Source: Novosphingobium sp. SG751A (GTDB taxonomy: Bacteria > Pseudomonadota > Alphaproteobacteria > Sphingomonadales > Sphingomonadaceae). Taken from it: DNA of 51,032 nt. The DNA lies in contig NZ_JABGCB010000003.1 of the NCBI RefSeq assembly GCF_013149295.1, forward strand, positions 1-51,032. The letters run 5' to 3'. Of this stretch, positions 42,485 to 51,032 are shown piece after piece (the stretch's first letter is position 1; every line of letters starts with the position of its first letter). The translations under genes were made by a program, and so were the position numbers. The notes under the pieces are model-generated. The model had not been told where the DNA came from. It did no database searches and was given only the letters and a program-made list of their open reading frames with translations.

Positions 42485-42997
42485 ATGCGGGCAGTTTCGG
42501 GCAAGCTGGCAAAGATCGGCGTTTTGGCGCCTCTGGCGCTGGCGGCGATGGGCCTTGGCGGCTGCACCACGGTGCGCGACCATCGCGGGTTCTTTGTTGA
42601 TACGGCGCTGGTCGATTCGGTGCTGCCGGGCGTGGACAACAAGATGTCGGTCGAGCGCACGCTGGGCCGCCCCACCCTGTCGAGCCAGTATGGCGATCAG
42701 GACTGGTATTATATCGCCACCGACACCAAGCAGCTGGCCTTCCGCCGTCCGCAGCCGACGGCGCAGACGATCCTGCGCGTGCGTTTCGATGCCAAGGGCA
42801 ATGTGCTGGGCGTTGATCGTGCGGGGATGGAAAAGGTCGCCCGGTTCAACCCGGACAAGGATCTGACCCCGACGCTGGGCCGCAAGCGGACCTTCCTGGA
42901 AGATCTGTTCGGCAATATCGGCACCGTGGGCGCGGCGGGCATGGGCGGCGGCCAGGGCGGTACGGGCGGCGGTCGCCCCGGCCCCAACGGCAGCTGA
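42485..42997 (+). CDS. bamE: Outer membrane protein assembly factor BamE
   Basis: A 170-residue lipoprotein of the SmpA/OmlA (BamE) family, part of the complex that inserts beta-barrels into the outer membrane. The lipobox is GLGGC (cysteine near residue 26). The domain has LVDSVLPGVDNKMSVERTLGRPTLSSQYGDQDWYYIA, matching the family's helix and strand pattern. A glycine-rich tail ends the protein. I start at ATG 42485, giving a proper lipoprotein signal; the open frame reaches 42362. It lies just upstream of hslV. Confidence 0.88.
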   Translation: MRAVSGKLAKIGVLAPLALAAMGLGGCTTVRDHRGFFVDTALVDSVLPGVDNKMSVERTLGRPTLSSQYGDQDWYYIATDTKQLAFRRPQPTAQTILRVRFDAKGNVLGVDRAGMEKVARFNPDKDLTPTLGRKRTFLEDLFGNIGTVGAAGMGGGQGGTGGGRPGPNGS

Positions 42998-43042
42998 TCT
43001 TTGGCATCAGGGCGGTCTGGACAAATGCCGGCCCGCCCCCAT

Positions 43043-43627
43043 ATGCCTTTCATGGATAACAGCAAAGCCGGCCACGGGCTGATCCAGTGGCATGGCACAA
43101 CCATCGTCGGCGTGAAGAAGGGCGGCAAGACCGTCATCGCGGGCGATGGTCAGGTGTCGATGGGCAACACGGTGATGAAGCCCAACGCGCGCAAGGTGCG
43201 CCGTATTGGCGAAGGCGGCAAGGTGATTGCCGGTTTCGCGGGCGCCACGGCGGACGCCTTTACCCTGTTTGAGCGTCTTGAGCGCAAGCTGGAAACCCAC
43301 CGGGGTCAATTGCTGCGCGCGGCGGTGGAACTGGCCAAGGACTGGCGCACCGACAAATATCTGCGCAATCTCGAAGCCCTGATGATCGTGGCGGACGCCG
43401 AAACCTTGCTGGTCCTGACCGGCAATGGCGATGTGCTGGAGCCTGAGGCGACTGAGAGCGGGACGATTACCGCTATCGGTTCGGGCGGCAATTATGCGCT
43501 GGCCGCCGCGCGCGCGGTGTCCGATTATGAAGAGGATGCCGAAAGGATCGCCCGTCGCGCGATGGCTGTCGCCGCCGAGATCTGCGTTTTCACCAATGAC
43601 CGGGTTACGGTCGAGAGCATTGGTTGA
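43043..43627 (+). CDS. hslV: ATP-dependent protease subunit HslV
   Basis: A threonine protease of 194 residues that forms the proteolytic core of the HslVU complex. The short propeptide ends before the catalytic threonine in [36 protein letters not shown] and [14 protein letters not shown] close the fold. The start is uncertain: ATGs at 43025, 43043 and 43052 are all in frame and no clear ribosome-binding site decides; 43052 gives the shortest propeptide. It stops 5 bases before the hslU start. Confidence 0.93.
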   Translation: MPFMDNSKAGHGLIQWHGTTIVGVKKGGKTVIAGDGQVSMGNTVMKPNARKVRRIGEGGKVIAGFAGATADAFTLFERLERKLETHRGQLLRAAVELAKDWRTDKYLRNLEALMIVADAETLLVLTGNGDVLEPEATESGTITAIGSGGNYALAAARAVSDYEEDAERIARRAMAVAAEICVFTNDRVTVESIG

Positions 43628-43632
43628 CCCAT

Positions 43633-44934
43633 ATGAATGACAATCTGACCCCCAAGGCGATCGTGCGCGCGCTTGATGAACATATCATCGGCCAGCAGGA
43701 CGCCAAGCGCGCGGTGGCGGTGGCCTTGCGCAACCGCTGGCGGCGCCAGCGCCTCTCGGCGGATTTGCGCGATGAGGTGAGCCCCAAGAACATCCTGATG
43801 ATCGGGCCGACGGGTTGCGGCAAGACCGAGATCAGCCGCCGTCTGGCCAAGCTGGCCGATGCGCCCTTTGTGAAGGTGGAGGCCACCAAGTTCACCGAGG
43901 TCGGCTATGTGGGCCGCGATGTCGAGCAGATTGGGCGCGATCTGGCCGAGGAAGCGATCCGGCTGGAAAAGGCGCGCCGCCGCGAGGCTGTGCGCGAGGC
44001 GGCCAGCAAGGCGGCGATGGACCGGCTGCTCAAGGCTCTGGTGGGCGATGGCGCCAGCGAGGCGACCCGCGAGAGTTTTCGTCAGCGCTTGAACGAAGGC
44101 GCGATGAATGAGGTCGAGGTCGAGGTTGAGGTCGAGGATTCGCCCTCCGCGCCGATGGAGATCCCCGGCATGGGTGGCGGTATCGGCATGATCAACCTGT
44201 CCGACATGCTGGGCAAGGCGATGGGCGGCAAGCCGATGAAGCGCCGCAAGATGCGCGTGGCCGATGCGTGGGACCGTTTGGTGGATGAAGAATCCGAAAA
44301 GCGGATGGATCAGGACGATGTGGCCCGCGTGGCGCTGGCCAATGCCGAGGCCAATGGCATCGTCTTCATCGATGAGATCGACAAGATCGCCGTATCGGAC
44401 GTGCGCGGGGGTTCGGTCAGCCGCGAAGGCGTACAGCGCGACCTGCTGCCGTTGATCGAGGGCACGACGATTGCCACCAAATATGGTCCGATGAAGACCG
44501 ACCACGTCCTCTTCATCGCCAGCGGCGCGTTTCATGTGGCCAAACCCAGCGATATGCTGCCCGAGCTTCAGGGGCGCCTGCCGATCCGGGTCGAGCTCAA
44601 GGCGCTGTCGGAAGAGGATTTCGTGCGCATTCTGGCCGAGACGCGCGCCAATCTGGTCGAGCAATATCGCGCCCTGTTGGGCACCGAGGAGGTGACCGTT
44701 GAATTCACCCCCGAGGCCGTGCGTGCCATTGCCCGCACCGCCGCGCAGGTGAACGAGAATGTCGAGAACATCGGTGCTCGCCGCTTGCAGACGGTGATGG
44801 AGCGGTTGCTGGAGGAACTTTCGTTCGAGGCCGAGGACCGGCGCGGGGAGACGATCACCATCGACAAGGCCTATGTCGAGGCACGGCTGGACAATCTCGC
44901 ACACGACACCGATCTGTCGAAGTTCATTCTCTAA
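43633..44934 (+). CDS. hslU: HslU, ATPase subunit of the HslVU protease
   Basis: A 433-residue AAA+ unfoldase that feeds substrates to HslV. It begins [35 protein letters not shown]; Walker A is GPTGCGKTE, with [18 protein letters not shown] as the pore segment (GYVG), Walker [12 protein letters not shown] and sensor region [21 protein letters not shown]. The C-terminus LSKFIL is the usual HslV-docking tail. The middle I-domain is present. The ATG at 43633 follows hslV directly, so the pair is an operon. Confidence 0.96.
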   Translation: MNDNLTPKAIVRALDEHIIGQQDAKRAVAVALRNRWRRQRLSADLRDEVSPKNILMIGPTGCGKTEISRRLAKLADAPFVKVEATKFTEVGYVGRDVEQIGRDLAEEAIRLEKARRREAVREAASKAAMDRLLKALVGDGASEATRESFRQRLNEGAMNEVEVEVEVEDSPSAPMEIPGMGGGIGMINLSDMLGKAMGGKPMKRRKMRVADAWDRLVDEESEKRMDQDDVARVALANAEANGIVFIDEIDKIAVSDVRGGSVSREGVQRDLLPLIEGTTIATKYGPMKTDHVLFIASGAFHVAKPSDMLPELQGRLPIRVELKALSEEDFVRILAETRANLVEQYRALLGTEEVTVEFTPEAVRAIARTAAQVNENVENIGARRLQTVMERLLEELSFEAEDRRGETITIDKAYVEARLDNLAHDTDLSKFIL

Positions 44935-44983
44935 GGATACGGGGCGGCGGGAACGCGCCGCCCTATTTCAGGAAACCGGCCCG

Positions 44984-45190
44984 ATGAGTGATAAAACCTA
45001 TCAAACCCCCGATGACCGCCCGATCTACCGCCTGCTGACCGGCAAGGACGACCGCGCCTTTTGCGAGCGCGTGTCCGAGGCCCTGACGCAGGGGTGGCGG
45101 CTCTATGGCGCGCCCACGATGACGTTCGATGCGGAAAATGCCTGCGTGAAGGTGGGGCAGGCGGTGGTCTGGCACGAGGTTGTTATCTGA
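44984..45190 (+). CDS. DUF1737 domain protein
   Basis: A 68-residue protein of the DUF1737 family, recognised from YRLLTGKDDRAFCERVSEALTQGWRLYGAPTMTFD and the VGQAVVW end. Function unknown. The ATG at 44984 is the family-typical start; an open frame continues into hslU upstream but is not coding there. It is followed by a strong bidirectional hairpin. Confidence 0.85.
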   Translation: MSDKTYQTPDDRPIYRLLTGKDDRAFCERVSEALTQGWRLYGAPTMTFDAENACVKVGQAVVWHEVVI

Positions 45191-45220
45191 AAAAAAAAGG
45201 GCCGGTCGATCCGGCCCTTT
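45191..45220. terminator. Bidirectional rho-independent terminator
   Basis: AAAGGGCCGG (45196-45205) and CCGGCCCTTT (45211-45220) form a 10-bp stem with a 5-base loop. An A-run on the left and T's on the right let it stop both the plus-strand DUF1737 gene and the minus-strand exporter gene. Confidence 0.88.
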
Positions 45221-45222
45221 CT

Positions 45223-47064
45223 TCATTCGGCGGCGTTGGCGACCGCTTCGCTCGTCTCATTAGCCTGCCGAGCCCACATTTCGGCATAGAGCCCATCCAT
45301 CCGCAGCAATTGCGCATGGTTGCCCTGTTCGACGAGCCGCCCGTCTTGCAACACGAGAATGCTGTCGGAATCCACGATGGTGGACAGGCGGTGGGCAATC
45401 GACAGGCTGGTGCGGTTTTCCGACAGGGCGTGGAGCGTGGCCAGAATGTCCTGCTCGGTCCGCGTGTCGAGCGCGCTGGTGGCCTCGTCGAGCAAGAGGA
45501 TCGGCGGGTTCTTGACCAGCGTGCGCGCAATCGCCACGCGCTGCTTTTCGCCGCCCGACAGTTTCAGCCCGCGCTCGCCCACCTCGGTGTCGAAACGCGC
45601 GGGCAGGCGCTCGATCAGGCCCGAGAGGGCCGCGGCATGCGCGGCGGCCTCGATCTGGGCGGGGGTAGCCTCGCCGGTCGGGTGGCCATAGCCGATATTA
45701 TAGCCGATCGTGTCGTTGAACAGCACCGAGTCCTGCGGCACGATGCCCAGTGCCGCACGCAGCGAGGTTTGCGACACCTCGGCAATATCCTGTCCGTCGA
45801 TCAGGATGCGGCCCGACCATGGATCATAGAAGCGGAAGAGCAGTCGGCCAATCGTGCTCTTGCCCGCGCCCGAAGGCCCGACCAGCGCGACATGATGGCC
45901 GGCGGGGACCTCAAACGACAGGCCGCGCAGGATCGTGCGGTCGCGGTCATAGCCGAACACCACATCCTCAAACACCACTGAGGGGCGGCGCACCACCAGC
46001 GCGGGTGCGCCTGGCTTGTCCTGCACCTCCTGCTCGGTGTCGAGCAGGCGGAACATGTCGGCCATGTCGATCAACCCCTGACGGATCGTGCGATAGACCA
46101 TGCCCAGCATGTCGAGCGGGCGGAACAGTTGCGTGAGGTAGGTCTGGACGAAAACGAGCTGGCCCGAAGTATATTCCCCCTTGCTCCAGCCCCAGACCGT
46201 ATAGGCCGTGGCCCCGGCCATCAGCAGGTTGACCACCAGCCCTTGCGCGATGTTGAGCATGCCAAGGCTGTTCTCGCTGCGCGTGGCGGCATCGGCATAG
46301 GCGCTTGTGGCGGCCGAATAGCGGGCCTCCTCGCGCTTTTCGGCGGCGAAATATTTGACCGTCTCGTAATTGAGCAGCGAATCGACCGCGCGTGACAGGG
46401 CCTGCCCGTCCAGCTTGTTCATCTTTTCGCGCAGATGCGTGCGCCATTCGGTGATCTTGCGCGTGACATAGATATAGGCCGCGATGCTGAAGGCCGTTGC
46501 CGCCACCAGGCCCCAGCCGAAGTTGATCTGAAAGATCACCGCGACGATGAACAGTTGCAGTACCGTGGGGGCGATGTTGAACAGCATGAAATAGAGCATC
46601 GTGTCGATGCTTTTGGTGCCGCGCTCGATGGTCTTGGTGACCTCGCCGGTGCGGCGGGCAAGGTGGAAGCGCAGTGAGAGCTGATGCAGCCGCGAAAACA
46701 CGTTCTCGGCCAGAATGCGGGTTGCTTCCTGCCCCACGCGCTCGAACACGATGTTGCGCAGATTATCGAAGGCCACGCCCGCAAAGCGCCCCGCCGCATA
46801 GGCCACGACAAAGAGCATCGCCCCGGTCATCACCCGCGGCCCGGTGAGGTTCATCGCATCGATGGCCCATTTCAGGAAATAGGGCAGCGACATCTGCGTG
46901 GCGGTGGAGGCCAGAATGAAGACCACCGCCGCCACGATCCGCATCCGCAGATCGGGCCGGTCATGGGGCCACAGATAGGGCAGGAACCGTCGCAAGGTTT
47001 GCCAGCCATCATGGCGCGGCGTTTTGGCGGAAGGGGCGGGCGAGGCGGAATGTTCAGGAGGCAT
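45223..47064 (-). CDS. Atm1-type ABC exporter
   Basis: A 613-residue half-transporter fusing an ABC membrane domain (about 20-330, six helices) to an ATPase. The Atm1/ABCB7 hallmarks are clear: FDNLRNIVFERVGQEATRILAENVF, LSLRFHLARRTGEVTKTIERGTKSID, then Walker A GPSGAGKST, signature LSGGEKQR, and Walker B ILLLDEATSALD. The Novosphingobium aromaticivorans homologue (NaAtm1) exports glutathione derivatives and helps with heavy metals; bacterial Atm1 proteins are linked to metal detoxification. ATG 47064 (MPPEHSASPA) is preferred over 47094. Single gene with its own terminator. Confidence 0.9.
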   Translation of the reverse strand: MPPEHSASPAPSAKTPRHDGWQTLRRFLPYLWPHDRPDLRMRIVAAVVFILASTATQMSLPYFLKWAIDAMNLTGPRVMTGAMLFVVAYAAGRFAGVAFDNLRNIVFERVGQEATRILAENVFSRLHQLSLRFHLARRTGEVTKTIERGTKSIDTMLYFMLFNIAPTVLQLFIVAVIFQINFGWGLVAATAFSIAAYIYVTRKITEWRTHLREKMNKLDGQALSRAVDSLLNYETVKYFAAEKREEARYSAATSAYADAATRSENSLGMLNIAQGLVVNLLMAGATAYTVWGWSKGEYTSGQLVFVQTYLTQLFRPLDMLGMVYRTIRQGLIDMADMFRLLDTEQEVQDKPGAPALVVRRPSVVFEDVVFGYDRDRTILRGLSFEVPAGHHVALVGPSGAGKSTIGRLLFRFYDPWSGRILIDGQDIAEVSQTSLRAALGIVPQDSVLFNDTIGYNIGYGHPTGEATPAQIEAAAHAAALSGLIERLPARFDTEVGERGLKLSGGEKQRVAIARTLVKNPPILLLDEATSALDTRTEQDILATLHALSENRTSLSIAHRLSTIVDSDSILVLQDGRLVEQGNHAQLLRMDGLYAEMWARQANETSEAVANAAE

Positions 47065-47113
47065 CGCCCGCCTATGTAGGGGGGAAGCGGCCAAACGCCA
47101 ATGGCCGCTTCAT

Positions 47114-48055
47114 TCAAGAATTGGGTATCGAGGCGGTGGGCATGTCGAACATCACCCGCTTGGCCACGAAATCAATCGCGATCCGGTCGAACAGGCGCAG
47201 CGTGGGCATGCCCAGCAGCAGCGCCGGACGCCGATCCAGCCCCATCAGCGCAAACGAGGGCGAGTCCGTATAGGCGATGGGCATGCCGGTGACCTTGAAC
47301 CCGTCGATCGAAAATTGCCGCGCGGTGCCATATTCGGCCTGGATGCTCTGGCCGGTCACGCTTTGCAATTCGGTGTGGCCCTGCACCCGCGAGCCGAGCG
47401 CTTTTTGCAAGGCGCGGTTGCCCACGCTGACATCGGAACCGGTGTCGATCACCACGTCGACCTTGACGCCATCAATGACCGCATTGGTCATGATCAGCTC
47501 GCCATTATGGCGCTTGGCCTCGACGACGATTTCGAAGCCATCGGCGGCGGGATCCCGGCTCACCCGGTCGATCAGCGTCACCTCGTTACGGCGAAAGTCG
47601 ATCATCACACGCTGGCCCTGAAGCCCGTCGAGGCCGATGATTCCATCCGCGCCCACATCATTGGCCAGCAGTATGGGCAATTGCTTGCCCTCCCAACTGC
47701 GGCGACCCAGCTTGAGCTTGTCGACATTGACCACATTGACCACGCGGGTTCCGGCAACGCCGGTCACCTGCGCCTGCTCCGTGCCGGTCACGCCCAGTCG
47801 CGCCGCGACCATGTCCGTAAGGACGGTCCGCTGCGCCCCGGTATCGACCATAAAGCGGAACGGCCCATGTTCGCGCACCGTGACCGGCACGGTCATGCGG
47901 TTATAATCGTCGGATTTGGCGGCGATGGTTTCGATGGGACCCGATGCGGGACGCGCAACCGGCAAATCAATAGCACCCGCACCCTCGGCGCTGGTGCTGG
48001 CCAGCGCAAGGGCCAGGGCGATGGCGGTCAGAGCCATGGCCATTCTCTCCTGCAT
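47114..48055 (-). CDS. Retropepsin-like aspartic protease with two domains
   Basis: A 313-residue protein with a signal peptide (MALTAIALALALASTSAEG, cut near residue 25). Two retroviral-type aspartic protease units follow: the first has FMVDTGAQRTVL (DTGA, near residue 70) and the second VVIDTGSDVSVG (DTGS, near 202). Between and after them LANDVGADGIIGLDGL and LLLGMPTLRLFDRIAIDF are the typical flap/closing segments. Such periplasmic proteases are mostly uncharacterised. Alone on the minus strand between an exporter and a polysaccharide flippase. Confidence 0.8.
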   Translation of the reverse strand: MQERMAMALTAIALALALASTSAEGAGAIDLPVARPASGPIETIAAKSDDYNRMTVPVTVREHGPFRFMVDTGAQRTVLTDMVAARLGVTGTEQAQVTGVAGTRVVNVVNVDKLKLGRRSWEGKQLPILLANDVGADGIIGLDGLQGQRVMIDFRRNEVTLIDRVSRDPAADGFEIVVEAKRHNGELIMTNAVIDGVKVDVVIDTGSDVSVGNRALQKALGSRVQGHTELQSVTGQSIQAEYGTARQFSIDGFKVTGMPIAYTDSPSFALMGLDRRPALLLGMPTLRLFDRIAIDFVAKRVMFDMPTASIPNS

Positions 48056-48123
48056 ATGCGGCTTATGCCGTCTAATGTATGAGTTATACGCCTATGCTGC
48101 AGCCTTGGCCAGCGCGAAGGGGA

Positions 48124-49647
48124 TCAGACCCGCACCATTGTGCGCAGCAAAGGGTGGATTTTTCGGCCACCGGGCAAATGGGCAACAAGTCCGATCAGGT
48201 CATCGAGCGCCGGGTGGTGCAGCCCTATCATCGTGGCCAGCCACAGGCAGCCGCCCAACACAACATTGGCAAAAAGCAAGCCCGTAGAAATCACATAGGG
48301 CCCCGCCCAGAACAGATAGGTCATCCCAAGCGGGGTCAATGCTGCAAGACAGGCGATGGCGCTTTTGGCATAGATAAGCATCACCGCGCGAACATTGAAA
48401 CCCGCGATGCCATGGATGAATCGGCCATAGAGCAGCACCCAGAAGGCACCATAGATCAACCGTGAAAATGCTGCGCCCTGCGTGCCCCACAGCAATGATC
48501 CTGCGGCCAGCAGGCTGAGCGAGACGGCGGTATCGACTATGTAAAGCCCGATCAGCCGGTTGGTGCGCCCCATCAGGACCGACAGATCGGTATGCATCGG
48601 CAGCATCACCAGAAAGATCTCGGTCAATGAAATGGTCGAGAGCAGCGGAGCGACCGCCATCCACTTTGCGCCGTAAAGGAGGCGCACCACCGGGGCGGCT
48701 GCCAGCGCCAGTCCCGCCATACCGGGCCAGATGATCGCCGTATAGCCCGCGATCACCCGCGCATAGGCCGGGCCCAGCGGATCACCGCGATCACGGATGC
48801 GGGCAAAAGCGGGGAAGAACACGCTGCCGATGGCGCCCGACATCAGCATACGGAACTGATCAGATAGGCTGGTCGCCCGGCTGTAGAGGCCAACCGCCAG
48901 CAGGCCGAGCAGTTTGCCCACAATCATGTCGGGCGTGCGCGTGCCCAGAGCCCCCCAGCCATAAAGGAAGGTGAGGCGCGAACCAGTGGTGACGATGGGT
49001 TTGACGCCGTCGAAACGCAAAGGCCATGGCAGGGCCGGACGCATCCATTGCGCAATGATCCCGCGCGCCGCGCCATTGGCCAGCGTGGCCCAGGCCAAAG
49101 CAAAGGCGGAAAACCCCATCGCTGCCAGCATAAGTGCGACGATGCCCTGCGCCAGAGCGCCGCCGACATTGACGCTGAAGTGGCAGCGGAAGCTCATCGT
49201 GCGGGCCATCAGCGCCATCGGCACCACCGCCAGCGGTACAAAGAGATAAGAGCCCGCAATGATCAGCAGCATCGGGGCCAGCGCGGGCTGATGATAAGCA
49301 TGGGCCATGGGCAGGGCCAGCGCGGCGATCAGTCCGGCGACGACGAAGGAAAAGGTGAGGGCGACCGAACTGCATCGCGCCTGCGCCTCTGCGTCGATGC
49401 GGGGCAGGCCGGCGATATAGCGGGTAAGGCCGAAATCCTGCAGCACCGAGACGACCATGGCGGCGGCCAGTGCGATGGAGAACAGGCCGACTTCGGGAGG
49501 TGTCAGGAAAAAGCGCGAGATGATGACCGAAGTGAGGAACTGGATCGCAAAGGACAGATATTGCCCGGCCATCGCCCAGACGGCCGCGTTGGCTACGCTC
49601 ATAGTGGCCGGTTCGCGGCCATCGTCGGCGGGCGAGGGGGCTGTCAT
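48124..49647 (-). CDS. Polysaccharide flippase (Wzx/MOP family)
   Basis: A 507-residue protein with about 12-14 membrane helices and a fold fitting the MOP/Wzx oligosaccharide flippases: SVANAAVWAMAGQYLSFAIQFLTSVIISRFF at the start, ALGTRTPDMIVGKLLGLLAVGLYSRATSLSDQ in the middle (a lipopolysaccharide biosynthesis protein signature). It would move lipid-linked sugar units across the inner membrane. It follows a GT2 gene on the same strand by 24 bases, so both belong to a surface-polysaccharide cluster. Confidence 0.85.
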   Translation of the reverse strand: MTAPSPADDGREPATMSVANAAVWAMAGQYLSFAIQFLTSVIISRFFLTPPEVGLFSIALAAAMVVSVLQDFGLTRYIAGLPRIDAEAQARCSSVALTFSFVVAGLIAALALPMAHAYHQPALAPMLLIIAGSYLFVPLAVVPMALMARTMSFRCHFSVNVGGALAQGIVALMLAAMGFSAFALAWATLANGAARGIIAQWMRPALPWPLRFDGVKPIVTTGSRLTFLYGWGALGTRTPDMIVGKLLGLLAVGLYSRATSLSDQFRMLMSGAIGSVFFPAFARIRDRGDPLGPAYARVIAGYTAIIWPGMAGLALAAAPVVRLLYGAKWMAVAPLLSTISLTEIFLVMLPMHTDLSVLMGRTNRLIGLYIVDTAVSLSLLAAGSLLWGTQGAAFSRLIYGAFWVLLYGRFIHGIAGFNVRAVMLIYAKSAIACLAALTPLGMTYLFWAGPYVISTGLLFANVVLGGCLWLATMIGLHHPALDDLIGLVAHLPGGRKIHPLLRTMVRV

Positions 49648-49671
49648 GCGGCGGCGATCACGGGGTGGCGA

Positions 49672-50691
49672 TCATGTGGTGGCGAGGGCAGCAGCAAGGC
49701 GCATGGCGCGCATAGGCTCGCCAAAGCGGACGAGGCGCGCGACCGTGCGCCACAGGCCATCGCGATTACCGCCATCGGTCACATGGCGCAGCAGCAGGTC
49801 AAAGCCTGAATCGCGCATGCCTGCCTTCGAATAGCGCAGCCCAAGGGCAACCTTTTCGCGCACCTGTCGCGAAATGCCTTCGCGCCCGAACAGCATGTCG
49901 AGCCCGTCAATGGGGGGGAGGCGGTCGAGATGCTCGGTGGGATCGGGGCGCCCGGTGAGGCGTTCGTGATAGGCAAGGCGGGCGATGGCCGCGCCGGTCT
50001 GCTGCTCGGTGGCGTGGCGGCTGGAGACCTGCCCCGCGTAATGGCGATAGTGGATCAGCTTGTCGGGCAGGCTGCACAATTTGGTGACCGAGGCGAGGCG
50101 CAGCCAGAGGTCGAGATCCTCGCAATGGCGGAAGGCCGCATGATAACCGCCAACAGCCAGCACGACATCACGCCGGAACATGGCGACCGGATGGCACATC
50201 AGATGCGCGCCGGTGTCGATGGTGGCGAGGAAGTCTTCGAAGGTGGTGGGGTGCATCGGGCCGAAGCAGGGGGTATGGTTGCCCTCTTCATCCATATCGT
50301 CGGCCTGTGCGCCCACAACCGCAAAGGCGGGGTTGGCCATGAGGAAGGCGTATTGGCGCTCGAAGCGTTCGGGCAGGCAGATGTCATCGGCGTCCATGCG
50401 GGCGATAATGGGCGCGCGGGCTTCTTGCAGCATTTGATTGAGGCTGGCGATGAGACCCCGGTTTTCGCGGATGATGGGGCGTACGCGGGTGTCGCGCGCG
50501 GCGTAATCGCGCAGCAGCTCGGGCGTGGCGTCGGTGGAGCCATCGTCGAGCGCAAGCAGTTCGAAATCGTCAAAGGTCTGGGCCAGAATGCTCTCGATGG
50601 CGGGGGCCAGAAACCGCTCGCCATTGTAGATGCTCATGGCGACGCTGATCCGGGGGGCGTCGGGCAGGCTCATTCCGTAGCGAATCCTCAT
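49672..50691 (-). CDS. GT2-family glycosyltransferase
   Basis: A 339-residue GT-A glycosyltransferase of family 2. It has SVAMSIYNGERFLAPAIESILAQTFDDFELLALDDGSTD (nucleotide-sugar binding), then IARMDADDICLPERFERQ with the DAD metal site, and HCEDLDLWLRLA (the ED general-base motif). The substrate is not readable. An in-frame ATG at 50673 (MSLPDAPRIS) is likely the true start. It lies directly upstream of the flippase gene. Confidence 0.88.
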   Translation of the reverse strand: MRIRYGMSLPDAPRISVAMSIYNGERFLAPAIESILAQTFDDFELLALDDGSTDATPELLRDYAARDTRVRPIIRENRGLIASLNQMLQEARAPIIARMDADDICLPERFERQYAFLMANPAFAVVGAQADDMDEEGNHTPCFGPMHPTTFEDFLATIDTGAHLMCHPVAMFRRDVVLAVGGYHAAFRHCEDLDLWLRLASVTKLCSLPDKLIHYRHYAGQVSSRHATEQQTGAAIARLAYHERLTGRPDPTEHLDRLPPIDGLDMLFGREGISRQVREKVALGLRYSKAGMRDSGFDLLLRHVTDGGNRDGLWRTVARLVRFGEPMRAMRLAAALATT

Positions 50692-51032
50692 GTGGTCAGG
50701 CGCGCAGCGCCGGCGTTTCCGATCAGGGGCACCTTAGGGGGAGGCGGTAAAGAAAGCGTATGCCGGAGGGAATGGGCCTGGCTGACGTGTTTTTTGCAAT
50801 AAAATCATTGTGAAACAGATGGTTGAAATTAAAATGTCATATCTGCTCAGAAACAGGTTGACCGACTCGAGTGAGGGCCTTAGAGGCACCGACACCGCAG
50901 CGGTGAACGCCTCGCAAGAGATTGAAACTGCACGGTGTTACAGACATTTGGAACGGACGCTGTTTGCCCTGATTTGGAAAGATCAGGGATGGATAGCTGT
51001 CCGCTGTTTTTGTCGGTAGATCTTTGACATTC
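50692..51032. other. Gene-free region at the window's right end
   Basis: About 340 bases with no gene I can support. It is AT-richer than the coding DNA and probably carries the promoter of the minus-strand GT2 gene. I see no RNA gene, hairpin or repeat there. Confidence 0.4.

Noticed and set aside
43525..44904. A 459-codon open frame opposite hslU
   Set aside because: Antisense to an unmistakable HslU gene; no domain.

Overview
The window looks like chromosomal DNA of a high-GC alphaproteobacterium of the order Sphingomonadales, most likely Novosphingobium or a close relative. This is inferred from gene content (COQ9, CBP3-type chaperone, DUF1134/EipA, YcgN, DUF1737, an Atm1-type exporter, paired ribE/ribD, a large TonB-dependent receptor), not from a marker gene search. 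It has two parts: an accessory, defence-rich island (about 1-20400) and an ordinary core chromosome segment (about 20640-51032).

Island, left part (1-6488, minus strand). A ParB gene is cut off near the left edge, apparently by the end of an unidentified mobile element. It is followed by a DUF932 protein; this ParB/DUF932 pairing is typical of plasmid-like and integrative elements. Next comes a tight five-gene minus-strand operon (6488 down to 2042): a protein of unknown family, two paralogous PD-(D/E)XK-like proteins, a Lit-like (peptidase U49) HExxH protease, and a GIY-YIG (T5orf172/MUG113) protein with a cysteine-rich tail. It is transcribed divergently, from overlapping promoters, from a plus-strand pair: a PD-(D/E)XK nuclease-like protein and an Apea-like HEPN protein. 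These seven genes match no defence system I can name and are the best candidate here for an undescribed system.

Island, right part (8572-20364, plus strand). Three known defence modules lie in series: an AbiEi/AbiEii type IV toxin-antitoxin pair with a clear promoter and palindromic operator; a Gabija system (GajA OLD-family nuclease plus GajB UvrD-like helicase); and a complete QatABCD operon (KAP ATPase, QatB, QueC-like QatC, TatD-like QatD). A DUF4935/PIN-type nuclease gene overlaps the end of qatD and may be a fifth component. No integrase, transposase or relaxase gene is visible, so the mobilising functions, if any, lie to the left of the window. The right border is an AT-rich gene-free stretch at about 20365-20644.

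Core segment. From 20645: a tiny membrane protein, a secreted protein, tldD, a zinc-finger protein, a GT4 glycosyltransferase, an ABC ATPase, nadB, a TonB-dependent receptor, tRNA-Ser(GCU), a DUF1134 protein, an aspartate/aromatic aminotransferase, the riboflavin genes ribE-ribD, a YgjP-like peptidase, YcgN, an SCO protein, an ankyrin protein, COQ9, feoAB behind a Fur-like box, ssb, a YceD-like protein, a CBP3-type chaperone, bamE, hslVU, a DUF1737 protein, an Atm1-type exporter, a two-domain retropepsin-like protein, and finally a polysaccharide flippase with a GT2 glycosyltransferase that probably belongs to a surface-polysaccharide cluster continuing to the right.
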